Assembly (NCBI GenBank): GCA_947311845.1 | Contig: CAMZMU010000041.1 | Location: 133,985,975-134,049,974, forward strand | Length of the DNA stretch: 64,000 nt | Source: Poa pratensis | Taxonomy: Eukaryota; Streptophyta; Magnoliopsida; Poales; Poaceae | Reading direction: 5' to 3' | Part shown: positions 45,527-57,031 of the stretch, piece after piece | How the letters are laid out: every line of letters starts with the position of its first letter | How positions within the stretch are numbered: position 1 is the first letter of the stretch | Position numbers and translations under genes: made by a program | The notes under the pieces: generated by a model | What the model was told of the DNA's origin: nothing | The model's database searches: none | The model's input: the letters and a program-made list of their open reading frames with translations, nothing else

Positions 45527-46833
45527 GGCCCCTTGTGCGCACCTACTAATCCAACCACTCCAAGGGATTGTTGAGGAAACCACCAATTCAGGCAGTTAAT
45601 GGTGGCGCAGGGGGATCGCAATGGGGAGAAGGCGAGTAGTTGGAGGTGGGGGCTCCTCTTCTTGAAGACGGCAGTTTCTATTGTGTCTTCACCCTCCCTC
45701 TCTCTCACTTCTTTTCTGTGGGTGCTCCAAGACAGGCCTGGAGGCTGGAGGTTAGAGGGAGAGGGAGAAGTTGGTGCTGGTTGATTGATTTTCTTCAGGC
45801 CTTTTGGTCCCAAGGACAGCATCATGACTACGTATAAAAAAGCTTCAAATTTATGCGACAACACATTACCAACTCGACATCGTAAGGAGAAAAGGGAAAG
45901 AATCGGGTCAATTAGGCAGCAAACGGCCAAAGGACAAGGAAAGAAGACAGATCAGATAAATCAACCCAGGCAAAGGAAAACTAGGAATCTACTCGCCAGA
46001 AAAGGAAAATGTTCCAGCTACAGAAATCATTTTAGGAAGATGTTTCAGTACTACAGATATTTCGAGAAATAAAAAGGGGTCGGGATATGGGAGAGGAGCG
46101 TCTGCGAGGCCGCGTGGGTTGCTGGCGCCGGGAGCAGTTATTGAGGCAATAAAAGTTCAGGAAATCTGGGGCTGCGTGTATAGAGATTCTATGAGGGTGT
46201 AGTACAGCCCGGCAACCTTTTGTTTATATGCTGCAGTTAGCGCATGCATTAGCCACCGCTTTGTACTTTTGACTTCAATGGAGTATTGTTTCTGGGTGGA
46301 GTAGAGATTTTCGGCTCCTTGATCTCTTTACTTGAATTTTTTTTAAATCATAGTATGTATAAGTTTTAGAAATATCTGAAAAAAATACAACATGTTGTGA
46401 ATGAAAGTGTGTACGTTTAGATCCACACATTTGTCATTTTTATGTAGCTCGGAATATAAAGTACTTTAAATCGATATTTTGCACTTGTGGGATATATCAT
46501 TGAAAACATGCAGGATTTTTTGTTTTTTCTAAAACTTATAAATATAATTTTGATTTTATTAAAATAAATGGAGCGGGAGCCAAAATGACGTTCCATACTG
46601 GGTGTGTATTTTCTAGGGTTGCACAGTTTCAACTGAAGGTGAAAATAAATTTAGAGGGTACCTCGTAAAATATTAATTGTTTTGGAAATCATTAATATCA
46701 ATGTCAACAATAGATTAAATATTGATTACTCCCTCGGTCTCGGTTTATATAGGTCATGCGTGCCTCCCTAAATCATTGATTTGACCAATATTACAGCTAG
46801 AGGTGAAAATCAGTCTAGACTTCAGAGGGTGGC
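45527..46833. other. Upstream region of NPH3 and intergenic DNA
   Basis: A TATA-like TTTTTTATACG (minus strand, about 45829-45841) may belong to the NPH3 promoter. At about 46731 CTCCCTCGGTCTCGG resembles a single left end of a Stowaway element with no right partner. No gene was recognised. Confidence 0.3.
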
Positions 46834-46910
46834 TCAGACTAGTCACAATGGGGAGTAACATAGGAGTAACATCAGTGCCACATAGACAAAAAATCTGATG
46901 TGACGGGTAA

Positions 46911-47447
46911 TTAATGAGGAAAGAGATGGTGATGGTAACTAGCTATCTTTACTATTAAATGAGAGTTGGACGTAGGTCGGTGAAGCCTCTGTTTTCCACC
47001 AGAATTTTTCACCACCTCTCTGAGCGCGCCGACAGGTGGGACCCCGCACAGAATTTTCCACCCGCACGATCTCTCCTGCTCCCGTACCTCTAGCTTAGGG
47101 TTCCGCAGGAGAGGATGGCCGCGGCGGCGCAGGGTTGCGGCACCGGCGGCACGGGAGTCGGCGGTAGGAGAGGATGGCCGCGGCGGCGAGCACGGCCGCG
47201 CGACCACGCAAGGGAAACCAGCGGCAAGGTAGGGCGGTGCCGCGGATGTGGAGGCCAGCGCCGCGGCGGGGGCGAGGAGTGGGGAGAGCGAGCGCGAGAC
47301 TTGGGCCAGCGAGGATTCGAGGAGGAAGGCAAGCGAGAAGAGCACGAGCAGGAGGATGAGCAGATTGAGCGTCACCGACGACGGGGTGTGCCCTGTTGCA
47401 GGAGGACGAGAGGGAGACGGAGACATGGCCCCCGCCGCTGGAGCCAT
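46911..47447 (-). pseudogene. Possible captured 5' gene part encoding a hydrophobic leader
   Basis: A minus-strand frame has, after a Pro/Ser-rich start, SVTLNLLILLLVLFSLAFLL, then ESSLAQVSRSLSPLLA and an Ala-rich region. It looks like a membrane anchor or signal peptide of an unknown plant protein. The frame runs past the Helitron border at 46947, so its C-terminus is not native. It may be a captured gene piece or chance; I do not recognise a family. Confidence 0.25.
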
Positions 47448-48228
47448 GGGAGCGGGAGGTCCTGCTGCTCCCCTCTGGCCTTGCTACGGCGCCCGCTCGT
47501 GGCCTGGCCACTGCAGATCAGGTCTCCACCCAGAACGCCGGCCTCCCGCACCCCACCCTGCAGATCGCCGGCCTCATGCACCCAACCCATTAGCTCGCTC
47601 GCCGGCTGGAGGCGCTAACCCTCTCTCGACTTAACCTCCCTGCACGCCGCCGGCGGCGACCAGCACTTCCCTGCACGCCAAGAAGCGCAGCATGTCGTCT
47701 CCTCCCACACCTCCCTGCGCCCGTTTGACCTCCGGCAGTAGCTCTCCGGCAGCAGCAGCTCAACGAGGACCTTATTGATTTTTGGGCAACGGCGGCACCG
47801 TCTGATCTATGCGCCCCGACCATGATTGGGGCAATGGCTGCAAGGTGAGTCTGTTTTTTCTCCTCTACCATCTGCCCGTCTCTCTTTCCTCTGGGCAGCA
47901 AACATAAATCCGACACCCAATTCACTTGCAGACTACTGCTTCAAATCTCGCCCGAAGAAAATGGGGTTCTATTGTGGCGATGGTGGTGGCCAGCAACGCT
48001 TCCTCCAATGATATCCCCATCGTCTAGGCGGAGAACCTCACAAGCATCCCAGGTCCATCCTGAGGACGCCACTCTTTATCCCCTCCCTCCCGTGAATCAC
48101 CTCTCTTTTAGATGGGTTCGATGGCTTGATCTGTTCTTGCGGTGTGCTCAGGTTTTCTGTGACAGATTGGAGTTAGCTTGTTAAGATTTTATATGAGTTT
48201 ATCTTATGGATCACTAGACCAATTGCAG

Positions 48229-48697
48229 GTCACTACATGTCTAACTGTATGTATTGATATGAAAGGAGCAGGGGACGGTCGCATCATGGATTGGAAATTT
48301 CTGGCGAAGCAAAGCAACTTGGGACCAGTGGCCATGAGTGTCAAGTGGTTTTACTTCGTAGTGTCAGCAACAAGGCTTTGCTCTAGCTTACTTGATAAGA
48401 CAATCATGGTACGAAAATGTTGTGGCACTGCTTATCTCTATTGTCTACTAACTATTATGTTTGTATCTGATATATTCTTGGTATTTAGGTATGGGAGCTT
48501 AAAACTCTATTATGTGTTCAAGCACTATCTGAGCATATAGGATATAGCTGATGTTACTTGTGTACTTTGTTGGGATCACAAGTTACTATCTTGCTCCCTG
48601 AACAAGACTGTAAATGTGTGGTTTTCTTTAGACTCTGGAAACCTTCCAGGTCATGCATACCCTAACCTAAAGAAGTCATGCATACCCATTCTGATGA
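48229..48697 (+). pseudogene. Captured WD40 exons, ZFWD (CCCH zinc finger-WD40)-like
   Basis: Two exon-like parts and a third continue a WD40 propeller. Part 1 (48229-48408), after an acceptor TTGCAG, reads GAGDGRIMDWKFLAKQSN and later RLCSSLLDKTIM. It ends at a GT donor (48409). Part 2 (from 48489, after TTTAG) gives VWELKTLLCVQALSEHI, joining in phase as DKTIMVWELKTL, a textbook WD repeat. One base off, part 3 (from 48541) gives DVTCVLCWDHKLLSCSLNKT and VNVWF. This order and wording (RL-SGS-DKTI-VW, then LLCWD-LLSCSLD-T) fit plant ZFWD proteins. Upstream CCCH exons are absent and a frame break separates parts 2 and 3, so it is a fragment. Orientation agrees with the Helitron. Confidence 0.7.
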
Positions 48698-49017
48698 GCT
48701 TATATTAGTTTTTTTTTATCAGTGCTAGGATTACAGTAGCCTTATTTAGTTGCTTGAAACGCTAAACAGTTATCGTCGAATAATTATAGGATATGTGTAT
48801 CTTTAGATGTGGGATCAATTACGGCTAGGTGAAAATTTCATGGAGAATATGAGTACCGACGGCTAATATTTACCCAGACAATAAGCACGATCATGTGTAA
48901 GATCATTTAGTGAACTGGGCTTGCTACATATCTACACTGTAAACAATTAGCATATACTGCGGCACTGAGAGCGTCATACGACCGGACTACTCTACCATCC
49001 CTGACTGCAGAGGTCGA

Positions 49018-49299
49018 GAAGGTGAGTTTCTGATGCACAATTTCGACCCGGGTGAGTTTGTGGAATGGACGTGCCCACGCCCCATAGGCCATAACTCTAT
49101 CAGATAATCCTCTTTAGGACCACGGTAATCATATTGCGTTGGATCCGTGCCCACGCCCCATAGGCCATAACTCTATCAGACTGTAAATGCTTAGTTTTCA
49201 TACCACAATATGATTACAATCAGACTTTAAGAAGGTGAGTTTCTGATCCCTGAACAAGACTGTAAATGCTTAATTTTCATACCACAATATGATTACAAT
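49018..49299 (+). repeat. Shuffled short direct duplications
   Basis: A 35-bp block (49070-49104) repeats at 49146-49180, and a 40-bp block (49181-49220) repeats at 49260-49299 with one change. A 17-bp block (49018-49034) repeats at 49231-49247. A 21-bp block from the WD40 exon (48596-48616) reappears at 49248-49268. Together they form a patchwork as left by template-switching repair. Confidence 0.85.
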
Positions 49300-51499
49300 G
49301 GCATGCTATTCTTCACTTTATTGAAAGACTTCCAATTTTTTCTTTTGGTTAACCTCAGATACGTTGATTTAGGCTGAAAGATGATAGGGTTAAATCCATT
49401 AACCAGAAAGATGACATACTAGGAGTCCAATTACCTAATATTTTTTTTGCAAGATAGAGATTCACCTATATAGCCTCGAAAACCCATTTACCTTCTTATT
49501 AAGACCCTTCAAATGTAACACATACTGCAGTTTGATTGATGCTATTGGGGGAATCATATAGCTACTTGAAACCTTGAAGGAACTGTAAAGTTTGATGCTC
49601 CAGAAACTTTAAAACTTACACTTATTTGTACTGATAATTATGTTATTTTTGTGCAATTCCAGAAGAATCGAGGAGGATAGCAGATTTGACTGGGTTTATA
49701 AACTAGATGCTCCAGAAGTTTGATGCCCTCGATTTATACACACTAAAAACCTACTACTTCTGCGATTTTAGAGGAAAGCTTCAGTATGCATGTGAAGCTA
49801 CTTAAGTATGTTTGCACTAACTGGAGATTATTCCTGGATCTGATTGATGCGATACTTAAGTTGGTTCTCATGGAAGTTAGCGTTTATTTTGGTTGTAAGT
49901 CCTGGAGTCAAACTTTGTGTTTGGATGGTTATAGCACTTCCACTTGTGAACACAAGCATATCTGGAATATCTTCCTGGTCCAGGTATGTGAGGCATGAAG
50001 TTGTTTTCTCTTTTGGCTGAAGGCCTGAAGCATTTATATGATTATTCTTCTCATAATCATATAAATTGTATATCCTTCAGCTTTTATGAGAAGTCTTCAA
50101 TCTACAAAATATTTATGAACATCTGTAAATTAAAGAGGCGTTTAGTTAGAAAGTTGAGAGTAGTTGACATGTGTTGTTTCCAGAAACTTCTTATTAGTTA
50201 CGGATATGTTGACAGTAGTTGACATGAGTTGTTTCAGAAACTTCTTGCAGTCACTTTTGTTACATGATAATTTTTGGCATGGTATGGTTATATAGATCTG
50301 TTTGGTGCATAAACTGACTAGAGGAAAAGTAAGCCTGTTCATCTGATGATGCTACTCAAGTTTTGTAGCACAGCTTTGCCAACATAAATTCTCCTAGAGT
50401 TTTGAATATTGCAAAATATCACATTGTGTCTAATCAGTGAGGGGAGATTAGCAACGCCATGACCCACGTGGTGGAGTATCTGTTCTGGGGAAAAGAGAGA
50501 CAGTAGAGGTGTGGGGTAGTCGTTGGAGAGCAAAGAAATGGGCGAAGACAATTTTGTACGTGGATCCTGTTCAGAAAAATCATTAGAACAAGAATTATGA
50601 ATATTTCTACATATTATATTGTTAACTTTGTGAAGTATGCAATGTTAACCTGGTTATCAAATCGTCATGGGCATGTCTTTATTGTAGCAACTGCACGATT
50701 TGAGTTTGCGGCGATATACACTTCAGGCTTCTTGCATATTTGGAGTTGGGACGAGCACCCCCGGCGGCTTTAGAGGGACATCCACAGAGGTAAACCTCGA
50801 GACCTCACCGAGGCTCCTCAGAGCTCAGAGCATTTCGGCCGTCGGATCGAGGACTCACAGCGCGATCCGGTGCGTCCGTCTGCGGTGGCATCAGCAGTGT
50901 TTTCGTCCGCCGTCGTGGTGTGCATTTCGCGTGTCACTGCATGTGGGCCCAGCGCGTCGCCGGTCCCACGCCGGTCCCGCTCGACAGGGACACAGCGCGG
51001 CGATCCGTCGGTGCGCGTCTCCCTCCACAAATCCACTGCGCGGTCATTTTGCAGAAAAACGCCCGCAAAGGACCATTTTGCAAAACTCGAAAACGACAGG
51101 GGCTTTTCTGAAAAATGTTCCGCAGAAACCCCTCCTTCCCCGTCCTCTCTCTCGCACGCGCGCCGGCGCCACCGACGCCGCGCTCGCCGTCTCCGCCCCT
51201 CCCCGCACGAATCTGACCCTCGTCCGACCTTCCCCGTCCTCCCCTCTCCCTCCTCGCTCACGGATTTCATCCGAGACGCCGCGAGGCCGTCGGATTTGAC
51301 TCCGCCGCGCCCGCCATCCTCCGCCGCTTCCCCGCGCCGGCGCGGCCGCTCCGGCGACCAAACCCAGGCGGCGCCGCCACGTACGGGTCGGCCGCAAGCC
51401 GCCGCGCCGGATTCGGGCAGTTTCGCATGCCAAAGCACACCGACGCGTCGCCGGCGAGGCCGCCGCCGTTCCGGGCGGCTCCGGCCAGATCTGGCCCCT

Positions 51500-51520
51500 G
51501 TGACGTCATTATGACGTCAC
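51500..51520. promoter_or_regulatory. Double TGACGTCA palindrome
   Basis: Two perfect TGACGTCA octamers (a bZIP/TGA-type core) lie 11 bp apart in an overall palindrome, next to a 22-base T run at 51539. The site is in the Helitron interior; function is unknown. Confidence 0.4.
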
Positions 51521-51560
51521 AGTGAGGCCAGCCTGCCGGTTTTTTTTTTTTTTTTTTTTT

Positions 51561-53950
51561 TAAAAAACCCTAAATTTTCCTTACAATTTGTAAAAAAAGA
51601 AAATAAAAAACTTTAAACATGTACATCCAAAAAAAATATGGAAACTATATCAAATTTATCACGGGAAAAAAAACTAATTACTTACGTCATAATGCAATCA
51701 TATTTGAATATTTTAATACGTTAAATATTTGAATAAACTCCAAAATCATTTCAAAAAAGAAAATAAAAACATTAAACATGTACATCCAAAAAAAATATGG
51801 AAACTATATCAAATTTATCACGGGAAAAAAAAACTAATTACTTACGTCATAATGCAAACATATTTGAATATTTTAATACGGTAAATATTTGAATAAACAC
51901 CAAAATCATTTCAGAAAACGAATACAGATGCAAAATTAACAATTTTTAAAAAAACAAAAAAACTTCAAATACATACATAAAAAAAATATATCAAATTGAT
52001 CACGTGGAAAAAAAACTAATTACTTACGACATAGTGTAACCAAAATTGAATATTTCAACACGGTAAATATTTCAACGAACTCCAAATTCATTCCATAAAA
52101 TGATTAAAAATGCGAAATTAATATCTTCGAAACTATCTATCCAAATAGTATGGAAAAATAATATGATTGCAAAATAAAACAAATTGCTTATCCAGTTTCC
52201 CATACAACATTGAAAAATTCTAGATAATGCAAACTAAAAAATTCAAATACGGCCACCAAAGAAAATAAATATGATTTCCACATAATTTGAAATAATGCAA
52301 CCTGCTAATTCCAAATATGTTCACACACAAAAAATGACAAACATGCCAACTTTCCATGTGATTTGAAATAATCCCAAATAATGCAAAGTAAAAATGTCAA
52401 ACATGGCAACAAAAGAAAATAAATATATCCAAATTTCCATACAATTTCACAAACACTCTGAATAATCCCAAAAAAAATGAAACAAAACGTCAAAATGATC
52501 ACAAAAAAAAACTAACTACTTACGGCATAATGCAAACATATTTGAATATTTCAACACGGTAAATATATGAAAGAACTCCAAATTCATTCCATAAGATGAT
52601 TAAAAATGCGAAATTGATATCTTCGAAAATATCCATCCAAATAATATGGAAAAATAATATGATCGCAAAACAAAACTAATTGCCTGTCCAATTTTCCATA
52701 CGTTACTGAAAAATTCAAATATGGCCACTAAAGAAAATAAATATGATTTTCACATAATTTCAAATAATACAACCTGACAATTCCAAATATGTTCACAAAA
52801 AAAATGACAAATATGCCAACTTTCCATGTGATTTTAAATAATCCCAAATAATGCAAAGTAAAAAAACCAAACATGGCCACAATTAAAAACTTTCAAATTA
52901 TTAATTACAATAATGCAGAAACATACATACAAGATGCACACGAAAAAAAATACTTTTTTTCTAGGTTCGCAAACATAATGCAACAATTTACAGAACTAAA
53001 ATCTTCTATTTTATGAATTACAACAATGCAAACCACGTATTAAAAAAACGCACAGAAAATGTATTTCCTCAAAAAAAAAACATTCTCTCCAAAATATTCA
53101 ATTTCTTTCTAACTCCTAACGTGGACTTCAAAATTTTACAAAAACTAAAACCTTCTAATTTACTAATTAAAATATTGCAAATGATACATACAAAGTGCAC
53201 AAAAAAATACCCCGAATAATTATTCCTCCCAAAAAGAAAAATTTCACAAATTTCAATTACTTTCAAAATAGATTCCAAACAAGATTTGTTGAATTTTCTA
53301 ACAACAAATATCCCCCCCCCCCTAAAATATTCTGCAGGTTTTTTTAAAAAACAATTTAAAAAGCTAATATAACTTCCTATATAAAATATAGCAAACATAT
53401 CATCATGAACACAAAAAAAAAACATCGACTATTTATGGCGTATGATGAACTTCCAAATTTCAGTATCTTGAAATTCCAGATTCATTTCAAATCTGAGCAT
53501 TTAATAGACACAAAAAAATAATCAAATATGACAACCATATCAACATGAACACAAGAAAAACATTCGCTATTTATGTCATACGATCAGATCCCATATAAAT
53601 TTGAATAACTTCCAAATTGCTCAGTTTCTAAAACCTACTTGAACATTTCAACTCAAGATTCGCATACATATTTCAAAATTTCAAATACCTTTCAAATCTG
53701 ATCACTTTATACACATTAAAAGAATACAAATAGGAATACATTCCAATACGGACCATTTTCGAGAACTCAACATTCCTCTGAGCGCAAACTTTTCCAAATT
53801 CAAATAATATTCACCCCAACAATTTTTTTCCAAACATATTTGAAATTCATCAGGTACCTTTCAAACTCTCTTTGCATATCAGGAATTTCCAAAATTGCAC
53901 ACTTTTTAGAAAAGGACATTTCCAAATTTAAATTTTAACACACGGTCCGT
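51561..53950. repeat. AT-rich complex tandem repeat region
   Basis: A 159-bp unit is repeated (AAACATGTACATCC at 51615 and 51774). A further unit of about 496 bp is repeated once (ACTTACGACATAG at about 52022 and ACTTACGGCATAA at about 52518), followed by shared downstream words such as CCATGTGATTT and AATAATGCAAAGTAAAA. Composition is over 70% A+T with no coding domain. Confidence 0.8.
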
Positions 53951-54021
53951 GCGTTAATTGTGTCATATTAAGAATGTTTGTTATAGCGTTTTACAAACTG
54001 AAAACCAGTGTCAACGGCGGT

Positions 54022-54052
54022 GGCGCGCGGCAAGCCGCGCCAAGGAATCTAG
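54022..54052 (+). mobile_element. 3' terminus of a second, nested Helitron
   Basis: GGCGCGCGGCAAGCCGCGCC forms a GC hairpin, followed within eight bases by CTAG (54049-54052) and a T, the Helitron 3' signature. The 5' TC end was not located; it probably lies between about 50.6 and 51.0 kb, where the composition changes. If so, the GC-rich part and the AT-rich repeats belong to this inner element. Confidence 0.55.
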
Positions 54053-54812
54053 TATTAATTATCGTGGAGCTGCGGCACCTTGACTTAAAGCTCCTGGGGG
54101 TGACCTTGCTGAATAGAGATGGATGAGTTTACAGCTAGGAATTGGACAACCGAGAAAGAAAGTGGTGGTTGAGTACTGCAAGTGAGGAATAAAAGGTCCA
54201 TTGGCAACCAGGCCAGAGGAGGGAACACAGACACGGTGCAGGAGGAGGAAGACGTTGTGGAAATGATGCTCATTAGTGCTGTATGGCTACACCTGCCATC
54301 TGTAGCGCTACTATTTTGTAAACTCACGTAAGACACTAGGATCTTATAGAACACGAAGCATGTTGTAGAGATTTAAATGTGAGCTACCTGAAAATTTGTA
54401 AGCTACCTGAAAATTTAGAAGGGGTCTTATATATGAAACCGGAGGGGTATTTGGTATGTTACGTATTTTTGTGGAGACATTAGGCGGTTGAGCGGGGTAG
54501 AGGAGAAAGAAAACACATACCAGAAGCAAGGTGGGACTATAGAAAGGATGGATGAGGCGAAAGCCATTGAGGAGGAATGAGATTAAAAATGCAATGAAAT
54601 AGAAGAAAAACTAATAAATTTACATACCCGTAGCAACGCACGGGCATTCACCTAGTGTTACCATAACATCACACATTTCAAGATAAGATGAGTGTATAAC
54701 CTATTAAATATGACACTACACACATGTTACTCCCCACTATGGAGGTAGTAACTTAGAGTAGTAACATATACATGTTACTAGTCTAAGTTACTCTCCATTG
54801 TGACTAGTCTCA

Positions 54813-55188
54813 TAAAATATTTGTTTTGGAAAACGTTAAAATTAAAGTCAAGAATGCATTGAGTACCGATTGTTTTAGCAAACGTGTTACTCCCTCCGTT
54901 CCACGGCTTGCTAAAAACGGGTTTATAAAACAGAGTTGGTAGTTGTTATAATTTGAGTTTTCTATAATCAATTCTCCACCTTAATTAATACTATATTTAG
55001 AAGAATTGATTTTCATCTAAGTTCGCAAAATATTTTGTGAATGCTGTACTAGACAATTCACCATCCTTTCGCTCGCCGTGCAAATCTCAAGATGGCAAAG
55101 AAATTTCGCTTCTAAAATAAAGAGTTACAAAAATGCCTAAATAACACTAGAACCATGTTTCACACAATAAACAATTATTCAGTTACTT
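54813..55188. other. Short intergenic stretch with a Stowaway-like end
   Basis: CTCCCTCCGTTCCACGG at about 54892 resembles a single Stowaway end without partner. Nothing else was seen. Confidence 0.3.
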
Positions 55189-55189
55189 C

Positions 55190-56530
55190 TGACAAAATAG
55201 GCCGTAGCCCCGCTATATAAATATAACAACCACCCGATACAACCAACAGTTTTGCAATGCTGGGGCAGCAGCAAACATACACCCAAAGAAAAGCAAGGAA
55301 AGAGAAAACAAAATGGAGACATAGGCGGATTGACTAAACTACGGTGACTCGCAACCGCTGCGCCCTCTCCGACGAAGTACCACCACGCTCCTAGCACCGA
55401 ATCGCCGAGTACCAAGCAGCACCTTCAAGAAGGCACCCACGCTGCTGCCCGGACCAGCGCACTGATCCTAGGGTTTCCCCCGGCACACAGAGGGATGCAG
55501 ACGAAGGGTAGCCACGACGCCCTTCAGGAAGGGATGATGCCACCCAAAGGCGGCATCGCGTCGGTGTCAGCCAACCCGACAAGGATTTCTCCCGAAAAAC
55601 CCTATCCACCACCCCAGACGATCTGTAGCATCGGAGCCCTGCAAGACGAGGCCTTGCCACCACCAAACTAGCCGGCCACCAACAAGCGTCACCACGGTCA
55701 CAAAGCCACCATCGTCGTCGCACCGAAGCTACCGTCACGAGGTCTGCAAGACGACTGCAAGGAGTAGTCAGAAGCGGAGACATCAGTACTGCGGCCGCGC
55801 GGGGGAACTACCTCCACCGCCGATGGCGGTAGTCGACCGGACGCGTCCGCAGGACACACCAGTCCCAATTAGGTTCGGCCGGGCCCATCAGGCCCGTAAA
55901 GCCCCCGCAGGGGCACACCAATCCCAATCGGGTCCGGCCAGGCCCGGATTGGCCCGTAAAGCCCCACCGCCACGCTGCAACAGGCCGGCCACCGTCGCCG
56001 CTACACTCTGCACGAGCTACACAAGCTGTCATCTGCAGAACGGGCCCCTCGCAGGGCCAAGCGGGCCGTCCCAAGCCAGATGAGCCCCGTAGGGCCCAGA
56101 TCTGGGCCGGGGGGCGCCGCCACACCCTGCGCCGCCTGTCATGCCGCCGCACCGCGCCGCCCCGCGGCACCACGAGCACACCGACACCACCGTGCCGCCT
56201 CTCGGCCGAAGCCGCGCCACCGCCGCCCGAAACGCACCGCCGCCATGCAGGAGGAGCCCCGCCTCCACCTTCACAGCACGAGGAAGGACAAGCCCCGCCG
56301 CCGGCGCCGACCGGGCCGAGCCCGGTGGCCTCTGCCTGCGGCGGCGGCGCGGGGGAGGAGCTTGGGAGAGGAACTCGACCGGGCGCGCGCCGCCACCACG
56401 GGGGGGCAGCGGGCACGCGCGCGAGAGGAGAGAGGAGAGGGGAGGGGAGTGACGGCGCGCGCGCCGACGGCGGCCGAAACCCTAGAGGCGGGGAGGAGAG
56501 TCGCGAATCGCCAGTCGCGACTCAGATGCT
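55190..56530 (-). mobile_element. GC-rich non-LTR retroposon-like block
   Basis: On the minus strand the block ends TATTTATATAGCGGGGCTAC then GGCCTATTTTG, close to the 3' end of the retroposon at 23698-25039. The 5' part near 56.45 kb has CCCTAGGGTTTCGG-like leader sequence in reverse. No target duplication was found, so the borders are approximate. Confidence 0.5.
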
Positions 56531-57026
56531 AATCGATGTGTATATGATCTGCCGGTCTACACAAGCTTGGTTGGTCTCGATCGGTGGTGCATGTCTTGAA
56601 TCCTACGTCGTCGGTCCATGGAAAATTGGAAATACAAGAAGAAAACATGCGAGATGACTTGCTTGTGCTAGCTAGCGTGGCGGTTGCAGAGAGCTCGCTT
56701 GTACGTGCAGATGCCGCCGTTGTCTGCCGCGCCCCTAGGCACACGGTCAACTCTTCGATCCCTGGGATCATCGATGGATGTTGGATAGTACATACTCCAT
56801 TCATATTTTATACCCCCAGTACATGTATAGTTTAGGTTTTGTTTCTTGGACCTGATTAATTTTGCCGATGTCAGTGCAGTTAGTTGGCAGTACGGACCAA
56901 AAAAGAATATGGGGAGGAAACAAAAATGATCAGTTGTAGATGCAACTAGCAAATTCAGATCAAGTTCAGATAGCACGGCAAGAACTCATGGGTGTATCTC
57001 AGGGTGTGCAGGAGTAGGTGCGTTAA
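56531..57026. other. Intergenic stretch without recognised genes
   Basis: Nothing identifiable. Confidence 0.3.
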
Positions 57027-57031
57027 GCAAC

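Larger units (their letters stand above)
46947..54655 (+). mobile_element. Helitron, 7.7 kb, non-autonomous, with captured gene sequence
   Basis: It begins TCTTTACTATTAAATGAG right after an A and ends GCACGGGCATTCACCTAG right before a T, with no duplication. This is the A|T insertion and TC...CTAG structure of Helitrons. The 3' hairpin is CCCGTAGCAACGCACGGG (54627-54644). Both ends match the form of common grass Helitrons. The split MITE gives an independent proof of the borders. No Rep/helicase frame was seen, so it is non-autonomous. The interior holds a GC-rich part (47.0-47.9 kb), WD40 exons (48.2-48.7 kb), shuffled duplications (49.0-49.3 kb), a second GC-rich part (50.8-51.5 kb), AT-rich repeats (51.6-53.9 kb) and another Helitron 3' end (54052). 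Confidence 0.88.
46837..54809. mobile_element. 264-bp MITE split by a Helitron (halves 46837-46946 and 54656-54809)
   Basis: The left half starts GACTAGTCACAATGG and the right half ends with its inverse. TCA flanks both sides (46834-46836 and 54810-54812), a 3-bp duplication of the Harbinger kind. Joined at A46946|T54656 the two halves would read GTAACTAGCTATGTTACCAT across the join, a normal MITE interior. The family is common in Triticeae. Confidence 0.85.
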
